Part shown: piece after piece, positions 53,459 through 63,846 of the stretch | Layout: each line of letters begins with the position of its first letter | How positions within the stretch are numbered: the first letter of the stretch is position 1 | From: Xanthostigma xanthostigma | Taxonomy: Eukaryota > Arthropoda > Insecta > Raphidioptera > Raphidiidae | Assembly (NCBI GenBank): GCA_963575645.1 | Contig: OY754473.1 | Span: 5,952,001 to 6,016,000, forward strand | Direction: 5' to 3' | Length of the DNA stretch: 64,000 nucleotides | Notes under the pieces: model-generated | Databases searched by the model: none | What the model was told of the DNA's origin: nothing | What the model saw: the letters and a program-made list of their open reading frames with translations, nothing else | Position numbers and translations under genes: made by a program

Positions 53459-54144
53459 GGAGGTTGAGGCGTTAAACGAAGATAATGAAAAAAAATTGAA
53501 ATAAAGTTTTTTTGATAGATTTTTTTATGACAAAATTTTCTGTAAAAAATCCAAAGTCAATAGGAGATTTATAAAGTCAAAAATTAAAAATAACTTTTAC
53601 ATGTAGTCTTATGGAAAATATGTCAACCTAGCATGCAAACGGTGCATTTTAATTTTTTGCAAATAACCAAATAATGTCAGCAGTTCCGAAAACTAACTAT
53701 GTAAGCATCGATGTCTTACGCATATTCTAATATTTTTCCAATTTAATTAAGAGACTTTTAATCAATAAAAAAAATATTAAACCTTAGCACTTTTCGATTA
53801 TGGACTTTTATTCTTCACAATTCAGAATTGTCAAATTTTTAATGATTTAATTTTATTTTTCTAATTTCTTTTTTTCATTATTTACTGCAAAAAATATGTA
53901 AAATACAGATATTTACATACATTTATTTTTCCTAACCTAACTTTGTACAAAAAATTCAAAAGCTAGTCCATTAAGTAAAATACTGAAATAATTAATTAAT
54001 ATTAAAAAAATTATTTATTTATGCCTTTATGACAATAATTTATTGGTATCATCAACTTATAACCTTTTGTAAAAATGTATTATGGAGAAGTTCCCATTTA
54101 GAATTCGACTTACTTTTGATTGGGACTGTAACGTATCAACCTCC
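53459..54144 (+). mobile_element. TTAA-target element, 686 bp
   Basis: GGAGGTTGA / TCAACCTCC ends between TTAA at 53455-53458 and 54145-54148. The left ~155 bp match 63847-64000 closely (ATGACAAAATTTTCTGTAAA, CTTTTACATGTAGTC), so at least two copies exist. AT-rich, no transposase. Confidence 0.78.
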
Positions 54145-54339
54145 TTAAGAAGCCATATTTAGCTAAACTATGAGAAATACAATAAAATATTATAATATGA
54201 GAGATTGGTCGACATTTTTTATTCTTAGCCTAAAACTAGATAGACAGACACCTTCGAATTAGTATTTTGCAGTTATGGGATTTTCTATATTGTCATATTA
54301 TATGAAAATGTAGATAATTTTATTGCGAACACGTGGTAC

Positions 54340-54400
54340 ATATTAAATGTAGGTAACTATGGCAACGAAAAATATTAAATACTATTTATTATACGCTGGG
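54340..54400 (+). repeat. W-type upstream fragment
   Basis: ACGTGGTACATATTAAATGT, AGGTAACTATGGCAACG (X-box-like with one change) and ATATTAAATA resemble the W upstream block. Confidence 0.45.
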
Positions 54401-55050
54401 AAAGTATCTTTGACACGCGACCTTCGCACCATCTCGTGTTTGATTTTTTTCAACAGTGGTTTACCCAAAACTTACAAACACATAGAAACCAGCGTTATTC
54501 TAAAAATATTTACGCAAAATGTCAGTAAAAAAACTACATAAATTATATACATTTTTAAATCTTTGATTAACGTCTGAATAGAACTCTTCAATTAAATAAA
54601 ATTGTCGTTTGGTCTGAGAAAAATTGGTCGACAATTTTATTTAATTGAAGATATAGGTACATTTTTACTTTCTAAATTTTTTAAATCTTATTTTTTTAAC
54701 AAAATTACAATTATGATATTTTTCATGTATTTAATAATGATTACAGACGTAAAATAAAACTTAATTACCCTTGACGACGTACTGCTGCAGTCCATTTTTT
54801 TCTCTCTAATTCATAAGAAAATCCAGGAAGACGGTGGAATTGTAATTCTGGATGTTTAGTTGGTGTATCTTTACAATCAACAACACAGCACTTCCGATTG
54901 ATAGCTTTTTACCCATTTTATTCGACAATTAATACTTATTAAAATGCACGTATAGCATATGACACTAAGGTTTTGACTGAACCAGATTAGAGAAAAAAAC
55001 CACGAGAGGGCGCAAAAGTCGCCTGTCAAAAGATACTTTCCTAGCGTATA
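54385..55050. repeat. Inverted repeat flanking a small PLE-fb1
   Basis: 54385-54490 (TACGCTGGGAAAGTATCTTT, CATCTCGTGTTTG) mirrors 54950-55050 (CTTTCCTAGCGTATAAATAG, CACGAGAGGGCG). The spacer includes 54557-54651. Confidence 0.65.
54557..54651 (-). mobile_element. Minimal PLE-fb1 copy, 95 bp
   Basis: AAATCTTTGATTAACGTCTG tail, then arms collapsed to a small hairpin (AATTGTCG ... TTGGTCGACAATTTTATTTA). Imperfect flanking repeat TATATACATTTTT / TATAGGTACATTTTT. The hammerhead-like core is deleted. Confidence 0.6.
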
Positions 55051-55054
55051 AATA

Positions 55055-55200
55055 GATGTGCCAAGATATTGAATGGCAACCAAATCAATTTTTCTTTATT
55101 AATACATTATATTATCAAAATTTCATCAGCCAACTCGATGAGTGAAGATCGAGCCAAATCGGGATCTTGGACTATAATGTGTTTTTGAACAACATCGTAA
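55055..55200 (+). repeat. Dispersed repeat, partner of 3.91 kb
   Basis: GTGCCAAGATATTGAATGGC, AACCAAATCAATTTTTCTTT and AGATCGAGCCAAATCGGGAT in the same order as 3914-4060. Confidence 0.7.
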
Positions 55201-56329
55201 AGTTTTATGATTTTGAAATATTTTTTGGCTTTCAAATAAACTCAAAGATATTATTATAGAAACGTCATGCGCACTGTGTGATACGCGTCTAACGATAATT
55301 TTGTTTACCAAATTATTGCTAATTTCGTTAAGCATAATGTGTCAATTAATTAAAAATTGAATATGATAAAGCACAAGAAATAATTTCTGTATTTATTTGA
55401 TTTTCGGAATTTTTCCCGAAACCGATCAATCCACGACGTCAATTCAAAGCAGCTTATGTCGATTTTTAAAAATTCCGCACTGAACTAAACCCTTAGTGTC
55501 GACATGTATCGAAAACGCGCGATTGAGCAACTGGATTTGACGAATTTCTCGTTTGTCGGCGCGGTTTGATAACAGCATTTAAACTTAATCGCACTTTTGC
55601 TACCCGTCATTTCGACAATCGCGCTTTCGTGATACGTCAATGTGTGCAGCGGTCTTACATCTGACGATCTACAAGCGACTTATTCGCACGATCGCGGTAC
55701 AAAAAGTAGCACACTTGTTTTTATAGTGAGTTTCCGTTGTCTGCCTGTCCTTTAACCTGTCTGTCTGTCATAGGTTTCTAAATTATAACAGTTTGAACCG
55801 TGAGTAGATTCAAACGAAATTTGGTACGGCAAAAATAGACCACTGAATTAAAAAAAACGCGTTTTTTAACAAGTTCCACAAAGGTGAAATTTTGACAGAT
55901 TCATATTTATATAAATGTCCCCTCAAATTTGCACCCTTTTGCGATTTTGTGGAAATATTTAGGGTCTTCATTTTACTGACCTGTAAAGAAATTTCACTTG
56001 AAAAAATATTTAATCAATTAAAGTTTGAAACTAAAGTGTACCAAACATTTTTTTTTCGAAATTTCGACTTGCGTAACTTTGTCTTGTGCCCGTAGATATT
56101 ATGTATTCCTATATAATGGTGTGAATAGTCGCACATTTTAGACAAGTTTATTGCCGGTTCACGTTAAAAAGCTAAGTTTTACGGTAGTTTAGAGGAATTT
56201 ACATGTTATTAATATTAAACAAAAATAATTTAATAATCGCTGGATACTTTAGTCTAATCCAACACAGGTTCGGCTTTAAGTCCTTTCCCTTTAAAAATAG
56301 TGAGTGAATTTATCTAAATCATAAATACA
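55201..56329. other. No gene seen
   Basis: A Helitron-like 5' phrase (CAAACGAAATTTGGTACGGC) occurs at 55813-55835. Nothing else is supported. Confidence 0.4.
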
Positions 56330-56733
56330 AGAGTAACATTATGTTAAGATAGTACGAGCACCAAGGCAATTTTAAATAAAAGGCTTGATTTTTTTTATAT
56401 GAAGTTTGACTAAGTCTAAACCAATTCTGAAAATTTTAGGGGGGGGTTGCCCGATTATTTAAATAAATAAATGACTTCAAAAGTAGACATATTTTACATT
56501 GGCTTTATGGTAATACGGTTAGATGGATGATATGTTTTCATTGATTTCTCCAAAACTAGTCGGTGGAAATTAAAAATAAGCTTGTCGAAACACCTTTATA
56601 CTTTTAATTAAAAAAAAAAAAAAAAAATAAGGTATTTAAATTTAAGTTTGAAAAATCCCGTTGTGCCCGACTAATTAAAAAGATTAAATATCTTTTTAAA
56701 ACAAAAAAAAACCCGTTGTGCCCGACTAATTAA
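56330..56733 (+). repeat. Dispersed repeat, partner of 51.15 kb
   Basis: GGCTTGATTTTTTTTATATG, ATTCTGAAAATTTTAGGGGG, CGATTATTTAAATAAATAAA. Its end word CCCGTTGTGCCCGACTAATT occurs twice (56658 and 56709), a short end duplication. Confidence 0.65.
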
Positions 56734-56994
56734 CAGCGAGCAACGCTGAACGTCACAGCAATACTGCATGATGCCATCTGACGGCTTAGCTCAACGCTTT
56801 TGCTACTTGTGCCTCAATATGACAATTTTAGTAAAATATTTCTTCGATCTGTCATCTGAGTTTCATATTGTAATACAACAAAAAGAAGAACGTTATAAGC
56901 AGTGTGCAAAATTAGAAACAAATTGAATACCTGCAATCATATTTAAAAAATAATTTTGTAAAGTGATAATTATTATACTTATTTAGTGCGAATA
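56734..56994 (+). mobile_element. Heli-1 copy 6, truncated at both ends
   Basis: Matches the 3' half of Heli-1 from CAGCGAGCAACGCTGAACG to TTAGTGCGAAT, stopping in the middle of the terminal hairpin with no CTAG. The 3' loss is unusual among the copies here. Confidence 0.8.
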
Positions 56995-57439
56995 TAATCG
57001 CTGTTATTTTTTTAGTTGCAAATAGTCACCTGGAAAATTATTTCCCATTCTTTAATTTTTATAAAGACGGTCCTGTCGGTTCAAGTGTACAATTTATTAT
57101 TCATATTACGGCCACAGTTTCCTTAAAAATAAGTAGCCATTAAAAAAATCCCCACTGTGCAACAGACTGTCAACTGTCAAGCGCGTTGTTTTTCTACAAG
57201 GCCTAAACTACCATTTTGTTGTTATTATGAAATTTACACTTTTTGGAAATATATTTTGTGTTCTTTTTTTTTTGTGAAACGAAACGGTACAGTTTATTGT
57301 TTTTAGGAGTTAAACTTTACATTTTATTGCTTTGGTTCCTCAATCCGAACCAATGGGTGCTCCACAAATCATTCTTTAAGTGTTCATCTAATGGACAACG
57401 ACGTACCATATAGCAAAACCGAGTATCAGGCGTGTTCAA
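56995..57439. other. No feature seen
   Basis: No supported gene or repeat. Confidence 0.4.
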
Positions 57440-57770
57440 TATGTAGTGTAACGGTGAAGGAACTGGACTGGCATTCGGAAGGTACCGGGTTCGCATCCCG
57501 GCGGAGGCAAATGTGTCAAGAGACTTTTTTCTTGCTTCCTTCACGGCGGGTAACCGCAATTCCATTGTTTAAAGGCCGTGGTTTCTTTCAGTATTGCCGC
57601 AGATATATTTGAAATCCTGAAATACTTCAACAAATATAGCTGACTCAGGACTTACCTTCGCGTGAGGCGGTAGGAAAAAACTGCAGTTACGTCTGTCCTC
57701 GCCGGAAATCGAACCCAGTACCTTCCAAGTGCGAGCTTAAGTGCTCTCGTTATGAGTTATATCCAGCAGG
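57440..57770. mobile_element. Two facing tRNA-like SINE heads (SINE-2)
   Basis: Plus strand: AACGGTGAAGGAACTGGACT with B-box GGTTCGCATCC (57486-57496). Minus strand from ~57770: GAGAGCACTTAAGCTCGCAC with B-box GGTTCGATTTCC. Related to SINE-1 in plan but diverged in sequence. Either two insertions or an inverted duplication. Not functional tRNA genes. Confidence 0.6.
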
Positions 57771-57810
57771 AAATTTTGTGAGTACGGGAATTTGGTAATG
57801 ACCTTAGTTA

Positions 57811-58156
57811 CTAGCAACCCCGCCCGGTTTCACCCGGGTGCAAAAGAACGAATGGAGGGAGGGACATGATTACGCACGTTCATCTTAGTTTACCGAGATT
57901 AATGTTGTGTTCAAATTTCATGATGATCGGAGTTACCGTTCGAAAGTTTTTGTCGGACGGACAAATTTTGAGGTACATTTTTCATTGATGCTCCGCTCCT
58001 ATTGGTCGTAGCATGATATTATATAGCCTATAGCCTTCCTCGATAAATGGACTATCCAACAAAAAATTTTTTTTTTTTCAATTCGAACCAGTAGTTCCTG
58101 AGATTAGCGCGTTCAACCAAACAAACAAACTCTTCAGCTTTATATATTAGTATAGA
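57811..58156 (-). mobile_element. Heli-3 reference copy, 346 bp
   Basis: Minus strand: TCTATACTAATATATAAAGC start after A, phrase CGCGCTAATCTCAGGAACTA, end CCGGGCGGGGTTGCTAG before T. Same family as 10859-11457 and 59793-59984. Confidence 0.8.
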
Positions 58157-58594
58157 TATAAGATAGGTACAAAAAATATAAACAGAAAAAAAGTGATGAA
58201 AACTGAAAATTCGCTCTAGGAATCTTTAAAACTGTTCAATTACAGACTAAGTTACGATTTTATTTATTTGAACTAATTAAGCTAACGTCTGTATAATTCA
58301 TTAAAAAACAACTCTCACAGTATGTGGATTTTGTAATCCGTTACTATATATACAGACACCGGACAACCATACCATATTATATGTAAAATATATTGTAAAC
58401 AAACTCTTCAGCTTATAATATTAGATTTGTTATAAGGACCCATTTTTCGATATTTGTAAGTATCGAGATGGTTCCTTAACGATTCCGACACAAATAAGGT
58501 TCTTTATGGAGTCGAAAAACCGTGCTCGAAACTCTAATCGTATGTACCTATCTCTAAAACGCAAAAAAAAGTGTTTTTCCTGAAAACTCAGTTT
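58157..58594. other. No feature seen
   Basis: No supported gene or repeat. Confidence 0.4.
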
Positions 58595-58760
58595 AAAAAA
58601 AAATAGAATAATAAACCATTATGAAATATATGCTATTATTATATAAAACAACGTTACTGCATATATTTATTTTGCGCATGCGCCAATATTTCCCAAAAAA
58701 AATTACAAAACTTTTGTAAACATAGATAGAATAATAAACCGTTATGAAAAGTAAAAAAAA
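58595..58760 (-). repeat. W far-upstream fragments
   Basis: GAATAATAAACCATTATGAA (58607) and again GAATAATAAACCGTTATGAA (58729) plus TTGCGCATGCGCCAATATTT match the 19.15-19.25 kb arm. The word appears twice, so a partial duplication occurred. Confidence 0.6.
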
Positions 58761-59359
58761 AAACAAACCACCGATTCCCGTACGAATCCCAAACAAAAAA
58801 ATCGCTGCGTACCTAAAATTCCCTTTCTTTGTTTCATTTAACGGCAATATAATGATTCGTCGTGATTTGTTTGACATGCCTGTTACATATGCTATTGTTC
58901 TGAAGTAAAACTTATACTGAATCTTTTTATGATCTCTTATTTACATATCGAATTTAAAACCTAAAAAAAATGATACATGGCAAAAACATCGTTAGTTTAA
59001 TTTTTTTTTAGGCCCACCAACTGTCTTGAGGCCGTATTATATGAATCTAACGCAGTATCATATTATTTTCAATTTATTAACGTACATTTATGTATATTTT
59101 TGGTAATAAACTCTTGAAACCACGTGACAATTTTATAATTTTCGGCAGAAGTGGCTACGCCAACTGACTTAATTAAAACTTATTGCTGGCTCAGATGTGT
59201 TTATATAAACTTTGAAATAAAATTCGTCAAAATTAAAAATAGTGTGCGACTAGTGAGATAAAGAGAAGATTCCATGAGCGTGAAATTTGCCGCACGAGCG
59301 TAGCGAGTGCGGTAACACGCGAGTGGAATATTATCCTTCGATCAATGGTCGCACATAAT
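58761..59359. other. No gene seen
   Basis: 59285-59315 holds GCACGAGCGTAGCGAGTGCG, a common arthropod-repeat palindromic word. Otherwise nothing. Confidence 0.4.
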
Positions 59360-59762
59360 ACTTTATTCAACTAGCACGAGTAATATGTAATCGGGGCCCT
59401 GATAAAAGAGGGAAAAATAATAAATCACTTCATTGATTGACGTACCCACCGCCCTCGATGCACACATGATGGCCCTGGCTTTCGCTGAATTGCGATGCTG
59501 TTTTCATATAATATACAAATCGCTAACGCGTTCCTATTGGTCCAGAAACTATGCAGTAATTTATTATCGTACAGTTTCGGCTCATTATTAGCACTCTACG
59601 CGTCAACATGAAGTAATTTATTATTTTTCCCGAATTTATAAAATTACCTAATTGTATTAATTCCATTTTTCACAGCTTTTCAGCTACATATGAAATAAAT
59701 AAATATCTTGTCTTATCTTAGCAGGGCCCCGAAATTATATATTACTCACGCGTGTTGAATAA
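59360..59762. mobile_element. TIR element, ~400 bp
   Basis: TTATTCAAC, GAGTAATAT and CGGGGCCCTG at 59360-59403 mirror CAGGGCCCCG ... ATATTACTC ... GTTGAATAA at 59720-59762. No TSD resolved and no coding. The GAGCGTAGCGAGTGCG region just outside may belong to it. Confidence 0.6.
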
Positions 59763-59792
59763 AAGATATTTTCCAAAGAAAGCAATCTTTCA

Positions 59793-59984
59793 TCTATACT
59801 AATATATAAAGCTGAAGAGTTCGTTTGTTTGTTTGGTTGAACGCGCTAATCTCAAGAACTACTGGTTCGAATTAAAAAAAAAAAAAACATTTTGTTGGAT
59901 ATCCCATTTATCGAGGAAGGCTATAGGTTATATAATATCACGCTACGACCAATTGGAGCGGAGCATCAACGAAAAATGTAACTC
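59793..59984 (+). mobile_element. Heli-3 5' fragment, cut by a SINE
   Basis: TCTATACTAATATATAAAGC through ACGCTACGACCAATTGGAGC; the 3' half is missing beyond the SINE. Confidence 0.75.
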
Positions 59985-60395
59985 AAGCGGGGTGGCGTAG
60001 TGGTGAGAGCACTAGACTCGCACTCTGGTTCGAATCTCGGCGGGGGCTGATGTGGCTAGAACTTTTTCCTGCTGCCTCTCGCCGAGAAACGGTAATTCCT
60101 GTACCGGTCGTCTTGTTGAGATTTTCCATGGTTTCCCCCAATAATTCCAGATAAATATCGAGATGGTTCCTAATTTAAGACCGTGGCCGATTACCTGTCA
60201 ATCTCCTATGCTCAAAATGTATCCTAATGTCCTAAAATTCCTTCATTCGCCCATTGATATATTAATTAAGTGGGAGTTTAAAAATGTAGAAAATAACGGG
60301 AAGTGTTGATAGATGGAAAATAGTAATAGTGCGAATGTCGTCTGTTATGACATAAAGTCGAGAAACGGACGTTAAACGCATTATTATTATTATTA
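59985..60395 (+). mobile_element. SINE-1 copy with (ATT)n tail
   Basis: TGGCGTAGTGGTGAGAG A-box, GGTTCGAATCTC B-box (about 12 bp missing before it), full body and tail. Inserted in the Heli-3 fragment. Its tail is the insertion site of the next element. Confidence 0.85.
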
Positions 60396-60690
60396 AAATC
60401 TTTGATTAACGTCTGATTAGAACTCTTCAATAAATAAAATTATCGAGCAATTTTTCAGACAATATTTTAACAAAAAATATAATTAATACATTAACATTAA
60501 CGGATGTGGACCTTCTTTAGAACTGATCTAAAAAATAAAAAAAAATAAGTAGTCATGGAAATAATTGTGAATACCTAAAAAGAAAGAAAAAATGATTAAA
60601 AACAAAATATTATTTCAAAATATTAAATAATTAATTATATTTTTTGTTAATATATTGTCTGAAAAATTGGTCGATAATTTTATTTATCGA
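60396..60690 (-). mobile_element. PLE-fb1 copy, 295 bp, in the SINE tail
   Basis: AAATCTTTGATTAACGTCTG tail at the left, mirrored arms (ATTATCGAGCAATTTTTCAG and mirror). Flanking ATTATTATTATTA on both sides (60383-60395 and 60691-60703) is 13 bp, but low-complexity. Core decayed (TTCTTTAGAACTGATC). Confidence 0.65.
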
Positions 60691-60703
60691 ATTATTATTA
60701 TTA

Positions 60704-61420
60704 GTTTAAATTTAATTAAACTAATAAAGGGCTATAAGACCGTGACCCAATAATGTTAACCTTATGCATAAGAATTAACCTGCTGAATTTTTTTTATTCA
60801 TTGTCTTACACTGTTGTTTGTATTTATAAAGAGAACAAAAAATTTTCTACAGACACGTGCAGATTTTATAAAACACTGCATGATCTCCCCTCGAAAAAAA
60901 AGAAACGAAGACAATCATTTGCAGCGAGCAGAGAACACGAGATCTTTATTTTTGTTTGAATATTAAATTTTATGATTTACTATGCTGTTCTGATATAAAA
61001 GTCATCTGATATTTTATGAACGTTTCAAAATCGGTGGCGTGCTACTGTGTTATTGCCGACACTCAATGTCTCGGCTAGTCTTAACGGCAGCTCACGCCAC
61101 GCGGACAGAGATAACGAGAATGTTTTCCATGTCGATCAATTATGACTTTCTTTATTTTTGTAACGTCACTCGAATGTGCCCAATGAAATCGTTTAAAAAC
61201 AGCGGTCGCAGTGCCAAACCCCGCGTCGAATGATTTTTAAGTTGATTCTTTTTTTAACAGCGTGTAGAAATCAAATAGACGAACAAATATTTCAAGTAAC
61301 TTTTTTATCAAAACTCAAAAATGAAAGAGGAACAGGAATTCAAAGTTTTATTAAATTTTGAGGTCGTTCCTATCGTTATGTTATGTCACTATGGAAATAT
61401 GTTATGTCATTAACAAGTAT
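60704..61420. other. No gene seen
   Basis: Frames 60753-60959 and 61039-61233 have no recognisable motif. Confidence 0.4.
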
Positions 61421-61531
61421 TCACAGCCATTGTTCGAAGTGGTCCCCGTCTTGTTGGACACAAAGATGCGTGCGTAGTAGCCATGATTGTGGTACGCGAA
61501 TTATTTGGGATGCATTTCCGATTCGTGCTAG
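61421..61531 (-). pseudogene. Mariner-like transposase C-terminal fragment
   Basis: Minus strand reads LARIGNASQIIRVPQSWL then LCVQQDGDHFEQWL and stop. The pattern V-P-x-S-W ... C-V-x-x-x-G-D-H-F-E-x-W-L is that of many mariner-like transposase C-termini. About 36 codons survive; an upstream stop (TAG) and absent TIRs show it is dead. The call rests on motif memory. Confidence 0.5.
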
Positions 61532-61839
61532 ATTCTAAATTTTAGACGCGGCTTGAGGTGTCAATAGTGTATCTGCTTCTATACCATGTATAGACAAATA
61601 CGCGTAAAAGATGAAAAATAAATCGCGGTTTTTTTGTGCTCGATAATGCCACTTGACTGTGCATTTTGCGTTAATGAGTGTTTGGTATCTTCATTTTGCA
61701 TGATTAACTCTTTTTAACGAGGATATATAATAATCAAAGAGAAAAAGTACTTAAGTAATGTTGTCTGTACAGAAGCTTACGTCATTTCAGGGAGAAAATT
61801 AAGTATTAAATAAATATAAAAAAAAACTTCAGTTGGTAA
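61532..61839. other. No feature seen
   Basis: No supported gene or repeat. Confidence 0.4.
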
Positions 61840-62015
61840 CAGTGGAGTAACAATAAGGGTATCAAGAACGGGCTAAAATGCCACGGGCCCCTGGCGTGAG
61901 GGGAACCCCGGCCCGAGAGGCCGTTAGGACAAGAGGAACCTAACATTTATTACAAAATTTGGTACAAAATATTTATTTTGTATGTAATCAATTATTCAAA
62001 TAGATATCTATTTTA

Positions 62016-62285
62016 ATAAATAAAATTATCGACCAATTTTTCACGCAATATTATTATTTTTTCAATATTTCAACATTAAAAAAATCTTTAACGAATTTCA
62101 TTAAAAATAAATAGAAACTAAATATTAATTATTTTATTATATTTTTAGATCCGTTCTGAAGAAGATCCAAATCCGGATCGAAACGTTAATGTATTGATTA
62201 TATTTTTTGTTAATATATTGTCTGAAAAATTGGTCGATAATTTTATTTTTTGAAGAGTTCTAATCAGACGTTAATCAAAGATTTG
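62016..62285 (+). mobile_element. PLE-fb1 copy, 270 bp, 13-bp TSD
   Basis: GATATCTATTTTA (62003-62015) and GATATCTACTTTA (62286-62298), one mismatch. Arms ATAAATAAAATTATCGACC and mirror, tail AGTTCTAATCAGACGTTAAT at the right only. The left arm is shortened. The cleanest small copy. Confidence 0.78.
62156..62193 (+). ncRNA. Hammerhead-like motif in PLE-fb1 (62.0 kb)
   Basis: CTGAAGA (62156-62162), extra A, stem GATCC (62164-62168) / GGATC (62175-62179), GAAAC (62180-62184), GTTAAT, GTA (62191-62193). Matches the CUGANGA ... GAAA pattern except for the extra base before stem II. A minimal helix III (AC/GT) is possible; helix I is not obvious. Confidence 0.5.
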
Positions 62286-62645
62286 GATATCTACTTTACT
62301 TCGTGATTTATAAAGATGAAACTGCGACACGAATCTTCTTTATATTAAGGGAGGGGCCTATTCGATTAATTTGCCACGGGCCTCGGGGGGTATAGTTACG
62401 CCACTGGTTGATAATCTGTATTTTGAATGACTCTCGTGTGCCCGTGTTGAAATTATTACTTTCCTATTGGTACAGTAAAATTAGACAAAAAACCGGAGGA
62501 CCTAATAAAAACAAAGGTTTAACAAAAAGTTACAGCAGCAAGACTGTCGGGTTTGGGATAGGGAAAGGTGTCAGGTCAGTTTTTCGTAAATATCTCCGAA
62601 ACTGTAAAGCCTACATTACACTATACAAAATTAAAGTACGTAAGA

Positions 62646-62876
62646 TCTATACAAAGCGGTAAAGTTTGGATGTAGGAGGTAATCTCCGAAACTACTTATC
62701 CGATTTCAAATTTTTTTTCACCAATATTTAGAATGGACCTTCAGGATGGACATAGGCTATATATTATCGCGTTGAAATAAAAACGCTCCTCGTGGAAACC
62801 AATTTTGCAACGTAAGTCGACGAAAAAAAAAAGGTGGCAATCTACAAATTCGGGCGAAGCCGGGTCGGGGCGCTAA
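62646..62876 (+). mobile_element. Heli-2 copy, 231 bp
   Basis: TCTATACAAAGCGGTAAAGT to GGGTCGGGGCGCTAA; ends CTAA instead of CTAG. The other blocks of the family are in order. Confidence 0.78.
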
Positions 62877-62935
62877 TTGTTACATAAATAGCAGCAGGCC
62901 TTAAGTACTTTTAGGCTATAACAAACTTTATATTA

Positions 62936-63137
62936 ATAAAAAAAATAAAGAATAGTTACTTCTTACCACAACAGTTTTATTAGCGGATGTATATTTCGGG
63001 AGCTATGCTCTCATCTTCAGCAAACACTAAATGAGAGCATACCTCCCGAAATGGACATCCACTAATAAAACTGTTGTAAGAAGTAACTATTCTTTATTTT
63101 TGTTTCAACCACTGCAGTGCTCTTAATATTTGTATAT
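62936..63137 (+). mobile_element. PLE-fb2: unrelated palindrome with same plan, 13-bp TSD
   Basis: Arms of ~70 bp (AATAGTTACTTCTTACCACA and mirror) around CAAACACTAA. The right end alone has a ~35-nt tail (TTGTTTCAACCACTGCAGTG). A perfect 13-bp repeat AAACTTTATATTA flanks it at 62923-62935 and 63138-63150. Sequence unrelated to PLE-fb1. Confidence 0.72.
62985..63020 (-). ncRNA. Hammerhead-like motif in PLE-fb2
   Basis: Minus strand: CTGAAGA, T, GAGAGC-ATA-GCTCCC stem (five of six pairs), GAAA, TATACATCC. The other arm carries a decayed form on the plus strand. Same core, different stems from PLE-fb1. Confidence 0.45.
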
Positions 63138-63150
63138 AAACTTTATATTA

Positions 63151-63467
63151 TTTTAGTTGATTTTGTGAAGTTATATTTTTATTAATTGTGTTACCACTTA
63201 CCTTTAAGTAAAAAATTGCTTATATAAAAAATGTTTTGGTTACAGAAAACTGGATCCTTGATTGAAATAATTGCAGTTCAACTTCAAATACTTCAATCGA
63301 ACATTTTGGTGAGTATTTCAAAATACAATAACTTTTACACTGGGTTGCAGAAAGTATTGTTAGAAAAATTTCATTTGACTATGGCCTTATATTGTGATCA
63401 TATAATTACAGTTTCCATGTATCAGAAACCGTCTAATGTATAGTATTCAACTCCTTGCCATCTAGAA
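63151..63467. other. Mostly unassigned; word shared with 17.4 kb
   Basis: 63370-63440 (TGTGATCATATAATTACAGT, GTCTAATGT) matches 17440-17490. In both, one frame reads CDHIITVS followed by Q..SNV. Not identified. Confidence 0.4.
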
Positions 63468-63788
63468 CAGTGATGTCCAAGATACAGCCCGCGGGCCGCA
63501 TCCGGCCCTCAAGCCATACCTCAATACGGCCCGCGACCAGAATTTATCCAGTGAGGATTTTAGACACCTGCCATCAACGAGCTTATCAAAAACAAGAGAC
63601 CTCAGGTGTCTGAATCCTCAAGCTCAAGATAATTTACTGTTTTTATTGCCTGTATACGAAAATTGATTTAAACTAAATAAATTAAGATTTTAATTTAGTA
63701 TGTGTTTTAGTTTTTAATTAAGTCTGGCCCGCTAACACACTCTAAATCTTATAAATGGCCCTTTAGAAAATTCAATCTGACACCCCTT
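63468..63788 (+). mobile_element. hAT MITE, ~320 bp
   Basis: CAGTGATGTCCAAGATAC left, mirror of GGGGTGTCAGATTG right, with 8-bp ATCTAGAA / ATCTAATG (imperfect). GGCCCGC words at both sub-ends (CCCGCGGGCCGC; TGGCCCGCTAAC), typical of such hAT elements. Confidence 0.65.
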
Positions 63789-63846
63789 ATCTAATGTCAT
63801 CATCAAATCAAATTTTTTGACAATCCTCTCAGCAATTCAGCATTAA

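Larger units (their letters stand above)
61840..62406 (+). mobile_element. hAT MITE carrying a PLE-fb1 insertion
   Basis: CAGTGGAGTAACAATA and mirror of CAGTGGCGTAACTATA (14 of 16) with the 8-bp duplication GTTGGTAA / GTTGATAA (one mismatch). The sub-terminal word GCCACGGGCC recurs at both ends. Nested insertion at 62016-62285. Confidence 0.75.

Noticed and set aside
58455..58480. SINE-1 fragment (TATCGAGATGGTTCC)
   Set aside because: Only ~15 bp match the SINE body and nothing adjacent does.
60498..60530. Hammerhead motif in the 60.4-kb PLE-fb1 copy
   Set aside because: TTCTTTAGAACTGATC has lost CTGAAGA and GAAAC is absent; only the position is homologous.
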